7,166 bases of DNA from Lentisphaeria bacterium UBA1724 (GTDB lineage Bacteria > Verrucomicrobiota > Lentisphaeria > Oligosphaerales > Oligosphaeraceae), in contig DCIO01000114.1 of assembly GCA_002315885.1 (NCBI GenBank), positions 13,484-20,649 on the forward strand, given 5' to 3'. Of the stretch, positions 5,035 to 7,166 are shown piece by piece. The notes beneath the pieces were generated by a model. It was not told the origin of the DNA. It saw only the letters and a list, made by a program, of their open reading frames with translations, and ran no database searches. The translations under genes and the position numbers were made by a program. How positions within the stretch are numbered: position 1 is the stretch's first letter; each line of letters starts with the position of its first letter.

Positions 5035-6288
5035 TTATTCTGACAAACTATTCGGATTGAGGAGGAACTTCCGAATGCCAATAGAAAGAATACCGTTCTC
5101 GTTCAACTGCGGACCAAAGTTGTCACCCGTTATAATGATTTTCCTGAAAGAATCTGGAATATGCGTCAGTGAGCGTTCTTCCTGTTCTTTTTTGGCGAAT
5201 GTCGGCATTGAAAAGGCAGATTGAATGTAATACCGCCTGTTGCCTGAATTGGCAACGAAATCCACTTCCAGAGGTTTTATAATATGTCTTCCATCGGTGT
5301 CACGTCCGTGCAGCGGGACTACTCCGACATCGACTTCGAATCCCCGGACCTTTAGTTCGTTGTATATGATGTTCTCCATTAGGTGGCTACTTTCCATTTG
5401 TCGGAAACCAAGCCAGGCATTACGTGTGCCAATGTCTTCAAAGTAGTATTTTACGGGGGTATTTATATAACGTTTTCCCTTGATGTCATATCGTTTGCAT
5501 TGATTCACCAGAAAGGCATCCTGAAGATACATCAAATAGTTTTTGATGGTTCGTGGCTGAATCGTCTTATTCTTTACGCTTTTAAATGTATTTGACAGTT
5601 TCAGCGGATTGACCATGGAACCAACGGATGAGCAGAGGAAATCAATCAGTTCCTCCAGTTCGCCTTCATTACGGATGTCATGCCTGTCTCGAATATCGGA
5701 CATATAGACATTTCTGAAAAGGTGTTTTAAATATTCTGTTTTCTTTGCAGGCGTAGGCAAAGACACGAGAGCAGGTAAACCGCCATACAGGACATACTCT
5801 TCCCATGCTTCCTCTTCACTTCTGGAATATGCTGATACGAACTCGCGAAAGCACAAAGGATGAATATGTATTTCATCCCCACGTCCACGAAATTCCGTAA
5901 CGACATCAGATGAAAGGAATCTGGAATTGCTTCCAGTTACATAAACATCCAGATTCCTGATATGCAGGAAACTGTTGAGAATATCTGCAAACTCGTCCAA
6001 TAATTGGACCTCGTCTATGCAAAGATAGTATGGAGCATCATCTGTAATCTGTCTTTTAACATATTCCAGCATGGAATCTGGATTGCGCAGTTCCTTGTTC
6101 GCCCAATCATCAAGAGAAATCTCAATAATGTGCGAAGGTGGAGTTCCATTGGAAAGGAGGTAATTATGGAACAGGTCAAGTAACAGAAATGATTTGCCAC
6201 AGCGACGCAATCCCGTGATGATTTTTATCATCCCGTTCCCGATGCTCTCAATTAATTGCTGAAGGTAAATATCGCGTTGGATAATCAT
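5035..6288 (-). CDS. AAA ATPase with C-terminal DUF4143 domain
   Basis: A complete 417-residue member of the AAA_14/DUF4143 ATPase family, abundant in anaerobes; cellular role unknown. Residues 1-~200 are the ATPase: IKIITGLRRCGKSFLLLDLF with Walker A GLRRCGKS (26-33), Walker B YYLCIDE (87-93), sensor-like VYVTGSNSRFL (115-125) and the FRGRGDE motif (133-139). Then comes a winged-helix-like segment (~205-260, NPLKLSNTFKSVKNKTIQPRTIKNYLMYL) and DUF4143 to ~390, with KYYFEDIGTRNAW, HLMENIIYNELKVRG and EVDFVANSG..YYIQSAF. DUF4143 has a PD-(D/E)XK-like fold; here the usual catalytic ExK strand reads IQSAF, so nuclease action is unlikely. The start is where the family begins, but no Shine-Dalgarno is visible (CACCACCATACAACC precedes it). 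AT-richer than the nuclease remnant. A twin palindrome sits in the leader. Confidence 0.93.
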   Translation of the reverse strand: MIIQRDIYLQQLIESIGNGMIKIITGLRRCGKSFLLLDLFHNYLLSNGTPPSHIIEISLDDWANKELRNPDSMLEYVKRQITDDAPYYLCIDEVQLLDEFADILNSFLHIRNLDVYVTGSNSRFLSSDVVTEFRGRGDEIHIHPLCFREFVSAYSRSEEEAWEEYVLYGGLPALVSLPTPAKKTEYLKHLFRNVYMSDIRDRHDIRNEGELEELIDFLCSSVGSMVNPLKLSNTFKSVKNKTIQPRTIKNYLMYLQDAFLVNQCKRYDIKGKRYINTPVKYYFEDIGTRNAWLGFRQMESSHLMENIIYNELKVRGFEVDVGVVPLHGRDTDGRHIIKPLEVDFVANSGNRRYYIQSAFSMPTFAKKEQEERSLTHIPDSFRKIIITGDNFGPQLNENGILSIGIRKFLLNPNSLSE

Positions 6289-6301
6289 GGTTGTATGGTG
6301 G

Positions 6302-6337
6302 TGACGAAATTTATGAATTATGTCATGAAATTTGTCA
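6302..6337. promoter_or_regulatory. Paired operator-like motif in the ATPase leader
   Basis: TGACGAAATTTATGA (6302-6316) and, on the other strand, TGACAAATTTCATGA (6323-6337) match at 12 of 15 positions. Their centres are 21 bp apart, two helical turns. They lie 14-49 bp upstream of the ATPase start. A TATATT (minus, 6344-6339) just upstream could be a -10, but I see no good -35. Binding protein unknown. Confidence 0.45.
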
Positions 6338-6480
6338 TAATATAGCTGGTCTTTTAAGGAAGAATAGTTTTGTTATGATTTTTTTTATGACATTGCTCAA
6401 TGTTTTTTTAATACGCTCTGTTCCGCAAGAGAGTAGGTAATTGACGGCTTCACGGCCTCCTCCAGGGTCCGAAAAAAACT

Positions 6481-6540
6481 AAACCCCACGTACCCCGGGC
6501 TCGTGCCCGGGGCTGTGTTCACTGACCCCATCACGGGGGC
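6481..6540. repeat. Double-hairpin GC-rich repeat
   Basis: Hairpin 1 is CCCCGGGC (6493-6500), TCGT, GCCCGGGG (6505-6512), perfect. Hairpin 2 is CCCC (6526-6529), ATCAC, GGGG (6535-6538). The pair, in AT-rich spacer between divergent genes, looks like a REP-type dispersed element. A 44-codon minus-strand ORF (6397-6531) overlaps it. It starts MGSVNTAPGTSPGYVGF and ends in SVLKKH, and is probably repeat-derived. Confidence 0.55.
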
Positions 6541-6588
6541 AATATACCTACCATCTTAGGGAATATAGCGTTTCAATAACTTGTCGGT

Positions 6589-6606
6589 ATTTGAACTATT
6601 TGAACT
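6589..6606. repeat. Two tandem copies of ATTTGAACT
   Basis: Perfect 9-bp tandem repeat, 6589-6597 and 6598-6606, ~30 bp upstream of the candidate SDR -35 box. Could be an activator site or a chance repeat. Confidence 0.45.
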
Positions 6607-6635
6607 ATATCGCATTTTTCTGGGTTTCCTCCGGG

Positions 6636-6664
6636 TTGACGTTTTGCGAAACATGTAGTACGTT
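6636..6664 (+). promoter_or_regulatory. Candidate promoter for the SDR gene
   Basis: TTGACG (6636-6641, 5 of 6), 17-bp spacer, TACGTT (6659-6664, 3 of 6). RNA would begin near 6671, just before the leader hairpin. The -10 is weak. Confidence 0.4.
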
Positions 6665-6673
6665 ATGGAAAAA

Positions 6674-6721
6674 TTCAGGATAAACAATGCGGAGTAACGG
6701 TTGCCCGCAAAAATTCCTGAA
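6674..6721 (+). promoter_or_regulatory. Structured 5' leader of the SDR gene
   Basis: TTCAGGA (6674-6680) pairs with TCCTGAA (6715-6721). Nested inside, TGCGG (6688-6692) pairs with CCGCA (6705-6709) around a 12-nt loop. The structure ends 15 nt before the GGAGG ribosome site (6737-6741). It is not followed by Ts, so it is not a classical terminator. It could control translation or mRNA stability (inference). Confidence 0.4.
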
Positions 6722-6745
6722 GGACCTGATTTTTCTGGAGGCATC

Positions 6746-7166
6746 ATGGTTGATTACGGGTTGAACGATAAAGTAGTGCTGATCACTGGGGCAAACAATC
6801 CGCAGGGGATTGGAGCGACTGCGGCACAGGCTTTTGCCCGTGAAGGGGCAAAGGTGATTCTGGTATATAAGAGGATTGCAAGAGCGTTTGATGAAGACAA
6901 AACCGGCCGCAACGGAGCAGACAGATATTACTCGTCCAACGCCGGCAACGCCGACATCGTTGAAAGCAAACTCAAAGCAATGAACGCCGATTTTCTCGTT
7001 CTGGAACGTGATATTTCCGATGAAACTGCGGTTCGGCAAATCTTTTCGGCCGTCATTGATCGGTATGGGAAAGTCGATATCTTGGTCAACAATGCTGCCG
7101 ATTGCGATTGCGACGGTTTGGACACCATCGAAAAAATCTCCTCCCGGGTCATTGAGGATACCTTTG
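6746..7166 (+). CDS. SDR family oxidoreductase, 5' part (runs off the window)
   Basis: The ATG at 6746 follows GGAGG by four nt. The 140 residues visible form the Rossmann half of a short-chain dehydrogenase/reductase using NAD(P)H: KVVLITGANNPQGIGATAAQAF (9-30). The glycine loop is TG-(5 residues)-GIG, two residues longer than the classical TGxxxGxG and typical of the TGxNxxxGIGAA subfamily. Next are GAKVILVYK at the end of strand 2, an insert rich in polar residues with RYYSSNAG (~60-67), ERDISDE (88-94) and VDILVNNAA (110-118) with the conserved NNA. The catalytic Ser and YxxxK lie beyond the window edge, so substrate class cannot be set. Often annotated as 3-oxoacyl-ACP reductase-like; that is not a safe function. 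It has its own promoter and leader, divergent from the ATPase gene. Confidence 0.9.
   Translation, partial: MVDYGLNDKVVLITGANNPQGIGATAAQAFAREGAKVILVYKRIARAFDEDKTGRNGADRYYSSNAGNADIVESKLKAMNADFLVLERDISDETAVRQIFSAVIDRYGKVDILVNNAADCDCDGLDTIEKISSRVIEDTF

Noticed and set aside
6605..7039. 144-residue minus-strand ORF over the SDR gene
   Set aside because: Antisense of clear SDR motifs, and no ribosome site or family feature.
30..7166. A new defence or biosynthetic system
   Set aside because: The ATPase, the nuclease remnant and the chimera are on different strands and partly broken. Apart from GNAT-TetR no two genes form a credible functional unit.

Overview
The window is a mosaic of intact accessory genes and gene remnants. 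Nothing in it is a core phylogenetic marker, so the host stays uncertain. The protein set (DUF3795, a YhbS-type GNAT, CreD, an AAA/DUF4143 ATPase, an SDR) and the compact GC-rich hairpin repeats suggest a gut or rumen type anaerobe, perhaps of the PVC or Bacteroidota sphere. That is a guess from gene style. TGA is an ordinary stop here (for example for the TetR gene), so the standard bacterial code applies. Base composition varies: a sampled line of the phage-type nuclease gene is about 63% GC and a sampled line of the ATPase gene about 40% GC.

Layout. (1) Positions 30-751: a 5'-truncated DUF3795 gene (minus) abuts, head to head, a 5'-truncated SGNH hydrolase gene (plus). The two meet on a quasi-palindrome, and the SGNH remnant has an in-frame TGA. 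(2) 732-1982: a two-gene minus-strand operon, GNAT acetyltransferase then TetR regulator. Two operator-like repeats and a phased 10-bp repeat lie upstream of it. (3) 2241-3470: a CreD-like membrane protein whose recognisable coding sequence runs upstream of any normal start codon. Two intrinsic terminators follow. (4) 3580-4546: a dispersed hairpin repeat, then a 3'-truncated RecE-type PD-(D/E)XK nuclease gene that runs into non-coding DNA holding an inverted repeat, a terminator-like hairpin and short direct repeats. (5) 4578-6288 (minus): an intact AAA/DUF4143 ATPase, followed 55 nt downstream by a chimeric ORF. That ORF fuses the first ~40 residues of a DUF3795 protein to the C-terminal half of a Lnu(A)-like nucleotidyltransferase. 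(6) 6289-6745: divergent regulatory DNA with a paired operator-like motif, a double-hairpin repeat, a promoter candidate and a structured leader. (7) 6746 to the end: the 5' part of an SDR oxidoreductase.

How the genes work together. The only convincing functional unit is the GNAT-TetR operon, probably autoregulated. The rest looks like a decaying, rearranged accessory segment. Three gene breakpoints (near 356-370, 4850-4860 and 4361) lie on or beside inverted repeats. I see no CRISPR array, tRNA or rRNA gene, insertion-sequence transposase or integrase. I did not find a convincing new defence or biosynthetic system. The most unusual items are the rearrangement junctions and the zinc-finger/nucleotidyltransferase chimera.
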